The notes below the pieces were generated by a model. That model was not told where the DNA came from and searched no databases. It saw only the letters and a list, made by a program, of their open reading frames with translations. DNA of 36,844 bases from Ligilactobacillus pobuzihii E100301 = KCTC 13174 (GTDB taxonomy: Bacteria; Bacillota; Bacilli; Lactobacillales; Lactobacillaceae): positions 17,085 through 53,928 of the forward strand of contig NZ_KB714685.1 of the NCBI RefSeq assembly GCF_000349725.1, in the 5' to 3' direction. Position 1 is the first letter of the stretch, and each line of letters begins with the position of its first letter. Position numbers and translations under genes: made by a program. Of the stretch, positions 27,493 through 36,472 are shown piece after piece.

Positions 27493-28533
27493 ATGAAGAA
27501 TGAATTTAAAAATCTTATGCAAAGAATATACGCTAAAACTAAACTGGTTAGAGGAAAAGAATCCTTTTTTAATGATGTTAATAATTCAAAAATATATCTT
27601 ATGTTGGTTCCAAAACATGGAAATATGGGAGATCAAGCTATTATATATGCCACAATTGCATTTTTAAAAGATTATTTTAGCGATTATAAGGTTGTCATAG
27701 TAAATTTTTCGCAAACGTATAAAGATTTTAAAAGGTTAAAAGAGAAAATAAAAGAAGACGATATTATTTTTTTGCCTGGTGGTGGAAACATGGGAAATCT
27801 TTATCCTTGGGAAGAGTTTGCTAGAAGATTTATTATTGAAAATTTTTTATCCAATAAAATTGTGTCCATGCCACAAACTATTGATTTTAGGAACACCAAG
27901 TCAGGCAGAAGAGAGTTAAAGAAAACAATGAAGGTTTATAATTCACACCCTAATTTGACTTTAATTGCTCGGGAAGAAAAATCATATAATTTAATGAAAG
28001 CTTGTTTTCCGCAGGCTAAAGTTCTAATATGCCCAGATATTGTTTTTTATCTTTCTTCTATTTTTGGAAAGCAACGGAAGAAGCGCTCAATGATTATGTC
28101 ATGTATTAGATCTGATAAGGAAAGTATTTCAAATGATAAAGTATTATTAAATTTACAAAAACATTTTCCTGATTTGTTAATTGATGATACCGTAGTTGCT
28201 CGAAATATATCAAATGAGTTACGAGAAATTGAAGTTAATTCTAAATTAAATCAATTTATGCGCTCAAAAGTGGTTATTACTGATAGGATGCATGGAATGG
28301 TTTTCTGTGCAATAACTAATACACCTTGTGTAGTTACGAAATCGTTAGATCATAAGATTTTAGGTACCTACCAATGGATAAAAAATTTGGATTATATTTG
28401 CTTTGTGGACAAACTTGACTCAGACTCAACAATTAAACTAATTGATGGACTTTCAAGACGAGATATATCGGATAAAAAACTTGATGTTTTGCAAGACCAT
28501 TTTAAAACCTTGAGAAAGAGGATTGGCTTGTAA
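27493..28533 (+). CDS. Polysaccharide pyruvyl transferase
   Basis: 346 aa of the PS_pyruv_trans family (CsaB/EpsI/ExoV relatives). Near residue 55 is HGNMGDQAI, followed by FLPGGGNMGNLYPWEE, SMPQTIDF and, near the C-terminus, VITDRMHGMVF. The family transfers pyruvate from phosphoenolpyruvate to a sugar, giving a ketal and a negative charge. Some relatives without proven activity exist, so function is by family. It starts 1 nt after the previous stop, using GAGGAAG in the end of that gene. Confidence 0.85.
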   Translation: MKNEFKNLMQRIYAKTKLVRGKESFFNDVNNSKIYLMLVPKHGNMGDQAIIYATIAFLKDYFSDYKVVIVNFSQTYKDFKRLKEKIKEDDIIFLPGGGNMGNLYPWEEFARRFIIENFLSNKIVSMPQTIDFRNTKSGRRELKKTMKVYNSHPNLTLIAREEKSYNLMKACFPQAKVLICPDIVFYLSSIFGKQRKKRSMIMSCIRSDKESISNDKVLLNLQKHFPDLLIDDTVVARNISNELREIEVNSKLNQFMRSKVVITDRMHGMVFCAITNTPCVVTKSLDHKILGTYQWIKNLDYICFVDKLDSDSTIKLIDGLSRRDISDKKLDVLQDHFKTLRKRIGL

Positions 28534-28556
28534 AATTAATATGAGGAGGAGAGGTA

Positions 28557-29969
28557 ATGAACCGGTATCACAAGTTGATTGGAAATTCTGTAATATTCGC
28601 AATTGGAAATTTTGGAAGCAAAATGATGCAGTTCATAATGGTACCGATATATTCATATACATTGAGTTCCAGTCAATTCGGTAAGACTGATTTTTTAACT
28701 ACATTTGTCACCTTAATTGCACCTATTGTGTGTTTGGATATGTATGATGCCGTTTTTAGGTTTTCTCTTGATAGTAATGAAGATAAAGAAAAAATTTTTA
28801 GTACAGGTTTGATTTTTACACTTCTAGCATCGATTATCAGCATCATTTTGGGTTTTCTGTTGGAGCCTTTGATTCATGGATATCCTGTTAAATTAACGGG
28901 ACTATTATTAGTCTTTACGATGTTGTATTCATTAATGTCTAATTATGTTAGAGCTGTGGGTCATGTAAAAAAGTTTGCTGTTGCTGGAATAATTAATACA
29001 TTTGTTATGGGAATTCTGAATATTTTTTTACTCGTTGTTCTCAAACAGGGAATTAGTGGTTATTTAATTTCAATGATTATTGCGCTTTTCGTTGCGATAT
29101 TATACATTTCAATATCTACTAATATATATAGTCATTTTAGCTTTAACAAATGGAATACAATTAAATTTAAAGAAATGATTAGATATAGTGTTCCTTTAAT
29201 TCCAAATACTTTAGCTTGGTGGTTAAATTCTACTTCTGATAGGTTTTTTATTATTATGTTTTTGGGATCCGGAGCAAATGGTATTTATGCTATGTCTAGT
29301 AAAATACCTAACATGTTAAGTACGTTAACAAATATTTTTTTTCAATCTTGGCAGATGTCGGCAGTGGAAGAATATAAATCTAGAGATAGTAGACAATTTA
29401 TTACAAATGTATTTGAGTATTTTTTGAGTTTTATCTTTTTTGTTTCTTTTGCGCTTATAACAGTAATCCGCCCATTATTTGATATTATTTTAAGTGATCA
29501 ATATTATGTTGGTTGGAAGCTAACACCATTAATTTTATTGACCGTAATTTATTCAAGTTTATCTGGCTTTCTAGGAACGATGTATACTGCTAGTAAAAGG
29601 ACGGGACCAATATTTATAACAACGCTAGTTGGTGCTATAGTTAATGTTATTTTAAGTGTTTTTTTAATTCCTAAAGTTGGTACATATGGTGCGGCTATTT
29701 CGAATATAATTTCTTTTCTGATAGTTACTTTAATTAGATTAAAAGATATTTATCAACAAGATAAGATTGACCCTAATTTTTTAAAAATAATGTTATTACA
29801 TTTAGTTTATGCAATATTCAGTGTTCTTCTTTTTGTTATAACAAACGATTTAGTTTTTTTAACAGTTGGAATTTTAGTTTTGATCGGTCAAATTATCTTC
29901 GATAAAAAAATAAGAAATATTGTTACAAATTTGTTTAGTAAAATTAAACTTAATAAGCGGGGAAAATAA
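28557..29969 (+). CDS. wzx: Wzx-type EPS flippase
   Basis: 470 aa, about 12 to 14 membrane helices, MOP superfamily (polysaccharide biosynthesis protein). NSVIFAIGNFGSKMMQFIMVP at the N-terminus and the later SDRFFIIMFLGSGANGIYAMSSK are typical. It moves the lipid-linked repeat unit across the membrane for Wzy. Strong ribosome site GAGGAGGAGAGG before the ATG. The next gene begins 2 nt after its stop. Confidence 0.88.
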   Translation: MNRYHKLIGNSVIFAIGNFGSKMMQFIMVPIYSYTLSSSQFGKTDFLTTFVTLIAPIVCLDMYDAVFRFSLDSNEDKEKIFSTGLIFTLLASIISIILGFLLEPLIHGYPVKLTGLLLVFTMLYSLMSNYVRAVGHVKKFAVAGIINTFVMGILNIFLLVVLKQGISGYLISMIIALFVAILYISISTNIYSHFSFNKWNTIKFKEMIRYSVPLIPNTLAWWLNSTSDRFFIIMFLGSGANGIYAMSSKIPNMLSTLTNIFFQSWQMSAVEEYKSRDSRQFITNVFEYFLSFIFFVSFALITVIRPLFDIILSDQYYVGWKLTPLILLTVIYSSLSGFLGTMYTASKRTGPIFITTLVGAIVNVILSVFLIPKVGTYGAAISNIISFLIVTLIRLKDIYQQDKIDPNFLKIMLLHLVYAIFSVLLFVITNDLVFLTVGILVLIGQIIFDKKIRNIVTNLFSKIKLNKRGK

Positions 29970-29971
29970 TA

Positions 29972-30748
29972 ATGAATAAAAATGAAAAATCTAAGGATAT
30001 TTTTGATATTAAGCGTTTTTTCTTAATATTAAAAGACAAATGGGTAAAAATAATTTTTTGTGGAATTGTATTAGGCGTATTAAGTCTATTAATTTCTTTT
30101 TTTGCAATAACACCTAAATATGAAGCTACAATCGACCTTTTGGTAAATCAAAAGTCTGAAGATTCAAATGCTGAATATACAACTCAACAAGCAGACTTGC
30201 AAGCAATTAATACTTATAAAGATGTTTTACAAAAACCAATAGTTCTTGCTTCAGTCTTGAAGGAAGCTAAACAAAAAAATAATTATCAAGGTAATATTGA
30301 TACACTAAAAGATTCGATTGAAATTGAAAATGAAACTAGCTCACAGTTATTAAGTGTCACTGTATCTGATGATAATGCCTACACAGCAGCTGATATCGCG
30401 AATAGTATAGGTAAAATCTTTACTAAGAAAATTACTAAGATAATGAAAGTTGATAATGTTACAGTTGTTACTCGCGCGAGTGCTGATACAAAACAAGTTT
30501 CGCCAAATGTATTTTTGAATACGATTATTGGGTTTCTTTTCGGCATTTTATTAGGTGTTATATTTTATTTAGCCAAAGAATTATTAGATAAAAGTATTCA
30601 TGGAACAGAGTTTTTAGCGGAAAATTTAGGCTTGACAAATTTAGGTACTGTTTATCATTTGAAGAAAAGTAAGCGAAAGTTTGGAACAGTTACTGTAATT
30701 AATGAACATAAAGGTGATGAAAAAATCGAGAATCGTAGAAGAGTTTAA
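29972..30748 (+). CDS. Wzz-like chain-length modulator / BY-kinase activator
   Basis: 258 aa, CpsC/CapA/YveK type. A first membrane helix at about residues 22-45 is followed by the Wzz motif (TPKYEATIDLLVNQ), an extracellular domain of about 125 residues, a second helix at about 185-205 (IIGFLFGILLGVIFYLAKE), and a cytoplasmic tail. In Gram-positives this protein activates the separate tyrosine kinase (next gene, 29 nt away) and tunes chain length. In most lactobacillar EPS operons this pair stands near the start; here it follows the flippase. Confidence 0.88.
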   Translation: MNKNEKSKDIFDIKRFFLILKDKWVKIIFCGIVLGVLSLLISFFAITPKYEATIDLLVNQKSEDSNAEYTTQQADLQAINTYKDVLQKPIVLASVLKEAKQKNNYQGNIDTLKDSIEIENETSSQLLSVTVSDDNAYTAADIANSIGKIFTKKITKIMKVDNVTVVTRASADTKQVSPNVFLNTIIGFLFGILLGVIFYLAKELLDKSIHGTEFLAENLGLTNLGTVYHLKKSKRKFGTVTVINEHKGDEKIENRRRV

Positions 30749-30777
30749 TATATTTATTACTATAAGGAGTGAATAAA

Positions 30778-31515
30778 ATGTCTTTTTTTAAAAAAAAGAA
30801 GAGTTTGGAAACTAATAGTATGTATTATGGTGTACCTATGGTCACAATCGATTTTCCTGACTCTACCGATACTGAACAATTTAATACAATTAGAACAAAT
30901 ATAAAATTTTCAAATGTTGACTCTAAACTAAAAAGCCTTATGTTCTCTTCAGCTACGGCGTCGGAAGGCAAATCTACTGTTACGGCCAATGTAGCAGCTT
31001 CATTTTCAAAACAAGACTTAAGAACAATTCTGGTTGATGCTGATTTTAGAAGGTCAACGGTTAGATCAACATTTAATATTAGTTCTACAGCTGGAGCAAC
31101 TAATTTTTTGACAAATAATGATTTTGATCTAAATAAGATTATATACAAAACTTCGGTTGATAACTTATATGTTCTTCCAAGTGGACCAACGCCGCCAAAC
31201 CCTTCCGAGTTAATTGGATCACGGAGTATGCTTAAGCTTATGAACACACTATATAAAAATTTTGATATGGTAATTTACGATGCACCGCCTATTTTATCTG
31301 TCACTGATGCGCAACTATTAGCGTCAAACGTGGACGGAACTATATTAGTGGTTCGTGATTCTTTTGCGACGAAGGATGGGGTTAAACAAGCCGTAGGCTT
31401 ATTACAGCATGTTGATGCTAGAATATTAGGAACTATATTAAACGATGTTACTAGTACTGGCAGTAATTATTATGGATACTATGGAGAAAAGGAAAAGCAT
31501 AGTAATAAAATTTAG
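30778..31515 (+). CDS. Tyrosine kinase CpsD/EpsC-like (BY-kinase)
   Basis: 245 aa. Walker A (SSATASEGKSTVTANVA), Walker A' (ILVDADFRRS) and Walker B (VIYDAPPIL) mark a bacterial tyrosine kinase of the CpsD/YwqD type. The C-terminal tail NYYGYYGEK holds the clustered tyrosines for autophosphorylation. It controls polymerisation together with the Wzz-like protein. ATG 30778 is preferred with AAGGAG (30763-30768) 9 nt upstream; GTG 30769 is too close. No CpsB/Wzb phosphatase gene is adjacent, although one normally accompanies this pair. Confidence 0.9.
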   Translation: MSFFKKKKSLETNSMYYGVPMVTIDFPDSTDTEQFNTIRTNIKFSNVDSKLKSLMFSSATASEGKSTVTANVAASFSKQDLRTILVDADFRRSTVRSTFNISSTAGATNFLTNNDFDLNKIIYKTSVDNLYVLPSGPTPPNPSELIGSRSMLKLMNTLYKNFDMVIYDAPPILSVTDAQLLASNVDGTILVVRDSFATKDGVKQAVGLLQHVDARILGTILNDVTSTGSNYYGYYGEKEKHSNKI

Positions 31516-31527
31516 GAGGTAAATGAG

Positions 31528-32295
31528 ATTAAACAGTCTATTTTAGTATCAATTATAATGCCTACTTATAATTGCGCCGATTTTATTTCATCTGCCATCG
31601 ATTCCGTACTGAATCAAACTATCAAAAATTGGGAATTAATAATTGTTGATGATTGTAGCAACGACAATACTGATTTAGTTGTTCAAAATTATCAAAAAAG
31701 CAATAGTAATATAAATTATATCAAACTAAGAAAGAATAGCGGAGCTGCCGTAGCAAGAACAAAAGGGATTTATCTTTCTCATGGAAAATATGTTGCCTTT
31801 TTAGATAGTGATGATTTGTGGAATGAAAGAAAATTGGAAAAACAAATAGGTTTTATGCAGAAAAATGATGTTGATTTCTCTTGTACTGGTTATGGTCAAA
31901 TTGATGAAAATGGCAATGTTTTGGATAAAGTTTTTATGCCTCCTAAATTTATTAACTATCATAAAGCATTATTTTTGGGCAACCCGATTGGTAACTTAAG
32001 CGTTATATATAACCAGGAGAATTTGGGTAAGTTTGATGTTCCTAAAATTAAAAAGAGAAATGACTTTGCTCTTTGGTTGAAAATTTTAAGGAAAACTGAC
32101 TATTGCTATGGACTTTCTTTAAATTTAGCAAGTTATCGTATCAGGAGTGATTCTCTTTCTAGGAATAAGTTGAGTGTTTTGAAGTATCATTGGGAATTAT
32201 ATAGAAAATATGAGCATTTAAGTATGATTAGATCAATTTATTATGTTTTATGTTTATTTTTCAATAAAGCTCTAAAAAAATATAAGATAAGATAA
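31528..32295 (+). CDS. GT2-family glycosyltransferase 3 with apparent ATT start
   Basis: About 255 aa. SIIMPTYNCADF, VDDCSNDNTD, FLDSDDLWNE and KRNDFALWLKI are GT2 hallmarks. The first ATG in frame (31558) would remove the first beta strand (QSILVSIIMPTYN). A perfect AGGAGG (31514-31519) lies 8 nt before an in-frame ATT at 31528. An out-of-frame ATG at 31523 makes only seven codons. So either ATT is used or the original ATG mutated. It is the last gene of the EPS operon, 14 bp before the left end of an IS66 remnant. Confidence 0.8.
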   Translation: MKQSILVSIIMPTYNCADFISSAIDSVLNQTIKNWELIIVDDCSNDNTDLVVQNYQKSNSNINYIKLRKNSGAAVARTKGIYLSHGKYVAFLDSDDLWNERKLEKQIGFMQKNDVDFSCTGYGQIDENGNVLDKVFMPPKFINYHKALFLGNPIGNLSVIYNQENLGKFDVPKIKKRNDFALWLKILRKTDYCYGLSLNLASYRIRSDSLSRNKLSVLKYHWELYRKYEHLSMIRSIYYVLCLFFNKALKKYKIR

Positions 32296-32391
32296 TTCGA
32301 AGCTTGAAGGTAAGCACTGCTTAATTGACTGTCTTTAATGCAAGTTAAGCACAAGCTATGATTGGTACTGGGACAAAACTAGTCGTTATAA

Positions 32392-33519
32392 ATAAAAAAA
32401 CTGCACTACAAAGCTGCTGAATTATGGGTGGTCGGGGAATATGTTGAAACCTATGCTTGTGATTGTGCTGATTGTCTAGCAAAAAATAACGGTCAGACAG
32501 CTTTCTTTAGTGCCGAAAAATCGGCATCTTTATTTCCACATAGTTTGGCTACCCCCACTCTGTTAGAGAATATCGTCTATCAAAAATATGTTTTAGGGAC
32601 ACCCCTTTATCGTCAATTAAAAGACTGGCATCGTTTCGGGTGGAATGTTTGTGAGTCGACTTTAGCTGCTTGGGTCATTCAGGGAGCAGATAAGCTCAGA
32701 TCATTGTATGATCTCCTACATAAAAAGCTACTGCAACGTCCCTATTTACAAGGTGATGAAACTGTTGTCAAGGTTTTGCGTGAACCGGGAAAAAAGCCTA
32801 CGGCTGAATCACAGATGTGGGTCCAGCGCACGATTCAAAAAGATAAACTCCAAGCTATTTATTATGCCTATCGACGTGATCGTTCCGAAAAATCGGCTCG
32901 TTCCTTATACGGTAGCTTTACTGGTGTTTGACAATGTGATGGGTATCAGGTTTATCCCAAAGTTGATTGTGCCGACCGTGTGGGCTGTTTAGCTCATGTA
33001 CGCCGTAAATTTTTTGAGGCAGTTAAATACAGTCAGACCGCTAAAGGCCCCCTAAAAATACTTGATCAGATCTTTCACCAAGAAAAGAAATTGGCCAGTT
33101 TAAGCAGTTCTGCTAGAATGAGCAGAAGGAAAGAATTCTTAAGACCTTTGTTCGAGCAGTTTTGGCAGTCCTTGTCAGCTTGCACAGCTCTGCCTAAGTC
33201 CTTATTGGGTAAAGCGATTAAATACGCACTAGGACAAAAAGAAGCTATTGACAAACTATTAGAGTATGGTGCGATCGATATTTCCAATAATACTTGTGAA
33301 CAAGCAGTGAAATCGTTAGTCATTGACCGCAAGAACTTTTTATTCAGTACCAGTGTGGCAGGCGCTGATGCGAATGCCATCTGGCTGACTTTGATCGAAA
33401 GTGCTAAAGCTAATGGCCTCGATCCGCAAAAATATTTAACCAAAATCCTTACTGTAGTTCCTCAGCTAGGGCCTTTTCCAGCTGAAAGTGAACTAGAGCC
33501 TTATTTACCATGGAATTAA
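32392..33519 (+). pseudogene. IS66 transposase (TnpC) remnant with internal stop
   Basis: The frame is open from 32392 to TGA at 32929-32931 and then again to 33519, all in the same frame, so this is one gene with a nonsense codon. The three DDE residues can be seen: D in YLQGDET, D in QCDGYQVY just after the stop, and E in NNTCEQAVKSL. The stop replaces the residue directly before QCDGY, consistent with a one-base TTA to TGA change. The N-terminal zinc-finger region is absent. It cannot make active transposase. Confidence 0.85.
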
Positions 33520-33640
33520 ACTCAAATAACGTCAAAGATCCCTGATATGAAGCAACTCATGCTTTCATATCAGGGATTTCTATTTTGGTCCAAGCAAATT
33601 CAAACATTTTTGTCTAGCCGTCCAGTTGAACACTGCTTAC
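33439..33640 (+). repeat. 202-bp direct repeat, unit 1 (IS66 3' end)
   Basis: This covers the last 27 codons of tnpC, the hairpin and the right tip. Unit 2 follows at once at 33641, differing at roughly a dozen bases. Confidence 0.85.
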
Positions 33641-33842
33641 ACCAAAATCCTTACCTTAGTTCCTCAGCTGGGACCTTTCCCAACTGAAAGTGAACTAGAG
33701 CCTTATTTACCATGGAATTAAACTCAAATAACGTCAAAGATCCCTGATATGAAGCAACTCATGGTTTCATATCAGGAATCTCTATTTTGGTTCAAGCAAA
33801 TTTAAATATTTTTGTCTAGCCGTCCAGTTGAACACTGCTTAC
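33641..33842 (+). repeat. 202-bp direct repeat, unit 2 (second IS66 3' end)
   Basis: It begins ACCAAAATCC inside the equivalent of tnpC and ends at a second right tip CACTGCTTAC. Base differences from unit 1 show it came from a slightly different IS66 copy rather than a fresh duplication. The unit begins exactly at the tip of unit 1, as expected for an IS-adjacent deletion. Confidence 0.85.
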
Positions 33843-33916
33843 TAAATAATGCTTACATTACTTTTTAATTTTAATAATTTATTTTATTAGTACTCCTTGA
33901 CAAAGAACTAGATATG

Positions 33917-35164
33917 CTAATCACGTCTAAATAAATCGCGAGTGTAAACTTTGTCTTTAACATCATCTAAACATTCATTATATCTATTTGCTATGATTGC
34001 TTTTGATTTTTGTTTAAATTTATTTAAATCGTTGACCACTTTGCTTCCAAAGAAAGTGGTTTCATTGTCTAAAGTAGGCTCATAAATAATAATATTAGCC
34101 CCTTTAGCCTTAATTCGCTTCATTACACCCTGAATTGAGCTTTGTCTGAAGTTGTCACTATTACTTTTCATAGTTAATCTATAAACGCCTACAGTAACAT
34201 TTTTTTCAATTGTTGGATTGTACATTGTATCTTCATCATAATCATAATAACCAGCAATCTTTAATACTTGATCAGCTATAAAATCCTTGCGTGTCGAGTT
34301 TGAATTAACGATTGCTTCAATTAAATTCTGTGGTACATCTTTGTAATTTGCTAGTAATTGCTTCGTATCTTTTGGTAAACAATACCCACCATATCCAAAT
34401 GAAGGATTATTATAATGGTCACCAATACGTGGGTCTAACCCAACCCCTTTAATAATGTTTTGTGTGTCTAGACCCTTAACTTCAGCATAAGTATCCAGTT
34501 CGTTAAAGTAACTCACTCTTAAAGCTAAATAAGTATTTGAAAACAATTTTACTGCTTCGGCTTCAGTGAAACCCGTTATTAAGGTTTGAATGTCATCGTC
34601 TATGGCACCTTCCTTTAACAGTGAAGCGAATTGTTTTGCTTTTTCAGTCAATTCAATATCTTTTGAGTCAGTACCAACGATGATACGTGATGGATGTAGA
34701 TTATCATACAACGCTTTACTCTCTCGCAAGAATTCTGGACTAAATATGATATTATTCATATCCATTTTTTCTCGAATAGATTTTGTATAACCAACAGGAA
34801 TTGTTGATTTAATAACAACTGTTGCTGAAGGATTGTAGTTTTTAACTAGTTTCAATACGTCTTCGACTGATGAAGTATCGAAGAAATGACGCTCACTATC
34901 ATAATTTGTTGGAGTAGCAATTACTATAAAATCAGCATTAGAATATGCTTTTTTTGCATCTAAAGTTGCTGTTAAGTTTAATTTTTTATGTGCTAGGAAG
35001 TCTTCTATTTCATTATCTTGGATAGGCGATTTTTTAGAATTAATTAAGTCAACTTTCTCGGGTATAATATCCACAGCTTGAACTTCGTTATTTTGCGCAA
35101 GTAATGTTGCAATACTTAAACCAACATATCCTGTACCACCAACGGCTATTTTCAAATTACTCAT
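33917..35164 (-). CDS. ugd: UDP-glucose 6-dehydrogenase
   Basis: 415 aa. The N-terminal Rossmann domain has [11 protein letters not shown]; the middle has STIPVGYT and [11 protein letters not shown]; the catalytic cysteine lies in [12 protein letters not shown]. The enzyme oxidises UDP-glucose to UDP-glucuronate with two NAD. The ATG at 35164 has GGGGG about 9 nt upstream; the longer open frame to 35275 crosses the promoter. It is convergent with the EPS operon across the IS66 remnant and would supply an acidic sugar for the polymer. Its substrate depends on GalU, whose gene at the window end is frameshifted. GDP-mannose dehydrogenase is less likely, given the GalU and EPS context. Confidence 0.9.
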   Translation of the reverse strand: MSNLKIAVGGTGYVGLSIATLLAQNNEVQAVDIIPEKVDLINSKKSPIQDNEIEDFLAHKKLNLTATLDAKKAYSNADFIVIATPTNYDSERHFFDTSSVEDVLKLVKNYNPSATVVIKSTIPVGYTKSIREKMDMNNIIFSPEFLRESKALYDNLHPSRIIVGTDSKDIELTEKAKQFASLLKEGAIDDDIQTLITGFTEAEAVKLFSNTYLALRVSYFNELDTYAEVKGLDTQNIIKGVGLDPRIGDHYNNPSFGYGGYCLPKDTKQLLANYKDVPQNLIEAIVNSNSTRKDFIADQVLKIAGYYDYDEDTMYNPTIEKNVTVGVYRLTMKSNSDNFRQSSIQGVMKRIKAKGANIIIYEPTLDNETTFFGSKVVNDLNKFKQKSKAIIANRYNECLDDVKDKVYTRDLFRRD

Positions 35165-35198
35165 TATTATTGACCCCCATATTTTGTTTCCAACATTT

Positions 35199-35238
35199 AT
35201 TATACTATTATTTAACTGATAAAAGTATGGTTTTATCA
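35199..35238 (-). promoter_or_regulatory. ugd promoter with overlapping palindrome
   Basis: On the minus strand the -10 is TATAAT (35199-35204). TGATAAAA (35217-35224) and TTTTATCA (35231-35238) are perfect 8-bp arms six bases apart, lying over the -35 region, where a bound regulator would block or assist transcription. The -35 itself (TACTTT) is weak. Confidence 0.5.
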
Positions 35239-35301
35239 AATAAATAATAAGAAATTTTAAAATTATAGGTAGCAAAAAATTATATATTTTAATAATATAC
35301 T

Positions 35302-36258
35302 TTAGTTTATATTTAGTTGTTTTTTTAAGTGACTTTGAGTCTGGTTTAAAGTACTATCTGAAACAACTTCATAAGAACCACCATCAATCATTTGGCCTTG
35401 TCCTTTAAGTTGGACCTGTGATACATTTGTGGCTCCCTTGTAGTTAGAATAGAGCTCTTTCATCTGATTAAAAGAAATATCCGTTTTCATGTTTGAAGAA
35501 ATTGCATTTAATATTGATTTATATTTTGTAATACTACCAACTGATGCAATTTTTTTAACCATCGCTGTTACTACTTGACGTTGTCGTAGTTGTCTTCCAT
35601 AGTCCCCTCGTGGATCTTCATGACGCATACGTGAAAAAGCCAAAATATTATTATGATCAATAGAAACTTTACCTTTAGGAAAATGTTTTCCTGATTGTGT
35701 GAAGTCTAAATCATTATTGACTTCAACTGGGCCAATAGCCTCAGATAGTTGTTCAAGTCCCTTCATATTAACCTCAACATAATGATCAAGAGGAATATCT
35801 AGATAACTTTGTAATGTATTTAAAGCACCAGTCATCCCACCGAAAGAATAAGCTGCATTGATTTTGTTATGTCCTTCATGACCTGGAATCGTAACTAATG
35901 TATCACGTGGAATACTTAACAGAGTTGTTTTCTTGGGAGTAACAGTAGCAACCATGATCGTATCAGAACGACCATTTTTTTCAGTTCTACCATATTCACC
36001 CGTGTCTGTACCTAATAAAAGAACAGAAAAAGGTTGTCCTTTTTTTAAATCAGCTTCATTATCTCTGCCAGTTTTATGTTTAACTGGGGTGTATGTAGAT
36101 TCGACTGAATGTTTAGCGTCATAATAAAACTTAGCTAAAACAGCTCCATTTACCAATAATAACGCTAATATAATGCCAATGACCCATTTCCAAACACGTT
36201 TTTTCTTACGCTTTGAATGATGATGCCTATGTTGATTGTTTCCATCTCGTTGTACCAT
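35302..36258 (-). CDS. LytR-CpsA-Psr (LCP) family protein
   Basis: 318 aa. A basic N-terminus with HHHH is followed by one membrane helix at about residues 27-47 ([20 protein letters not shown]). The extracellular LCP domain has [24 protein letters not shown]-like phosphate-binding motifs, [22 protein letters not shown] and [23 protein letters not shown] enzymes ligate lipid-linked polymers such as teichoic acid or capsule to peptidoglycan. ATG 36258 is preferred, with AGGTG about 7 nt upstream; TTG 36261 is one codon earlier. TATAAT (36300-36305, minus strand) is a likely -10. It is upstream of ugd in the same direction, 137 bp apart. Confidence 0.9.
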   Translation of the reverse strand: MVQRDGNNQHRHHHSKRKKKRVWKWVIGIILALLLVNGAVLAKFYYDAKHSVESTYTPVKHKTGRDNEADLKKGQPFSVLLLGTDTGEYGRTEKNGRSDTIMVATVTPKKTTLLSIPRDTLVTIPGHEGHNKINAAYSFGGMTGALNTLQSYLDIPLDHYVEVNMKGLEQLSEAIGPVEVNNDLDFTQSGKHFPKGKVSIDHNNILAFSRMRHEDPRGDYGRQLRQRQVVTAMVKKIASVGSITKYKSILNAISSNMKTDISFNQMKELYSNYKGATNVSQVQLKGQGQMIDGGSYEVVSDSTLNQTQSHLKKQLNIN

Positions 36259-36389
36259 CAAAGAGCACCTACCTTTATAATATTCATATTAACGTGTTCA
36301 TTATATCAAAAAAACAGGATGATAGTTATTTTATAAATAGAATCTTAGAATCAAGCTAACGAGTGTGTTTATCAATCTATTAATTATGA

Positions 36390-36403
36390 TGAAAGCGTTT
36401 ACT
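36390..36403 (+). promoter_or_regulatory. Candidate cre site before galU
   Basis: TGAAAGCGTTTACT matches 13 of 14 positions of the cre core TGNAANCGNTNNCA. It lies about 83 bp before galU and 130 bp from the divergent LCP start. Confidence 0.5.
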
Positions 36404-36472
36404 TTAATAAAGAAAAAAACAAATACTAAAATGATATGGTTTGTTATATTAATAAAATGAAGGAGATACATA

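Larger units (their letters stand above)
32310..33640 (+). mobile_element. Internally deleted IS66-family element
   Basis: The left terminal repeat GTAAGCACTGCTTAATTGAC (from 32310) and the right end CAGTTGAACACTGCTTAC (to 33640) are imperfect inverted repeats typical of IS66 tips. Only about 80 bp separate the left tip from a truncated tnpC; tnpA, tnpB and the 5' part of tnpC are missing. No 8-bp target duplication is visible. A hairpin ATCCCTGATATGAA (33538-33551) with its complement (to 33576) and T-run lies after tnpC and may end its transcript. Confidence 0.75.

Noticed and set aside
30825-31247. 140-codon open frame antisense to the BY-kinase
   Set aside because: A shadow of the kinase gene, with no ribosome site or family match.
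32310-33842. 8-bp target-site duplication around the IS66 remnant
   Set aside because: Flanks GCTTGAAG (left) and TAAATAAT (right) do not match; deletion has probably removed one original flank.
35165-35275. N-terminal extension of Ugd
   Set aside because: It covers the promoter; the Rossmann motif starts right after the ATG at 35164.
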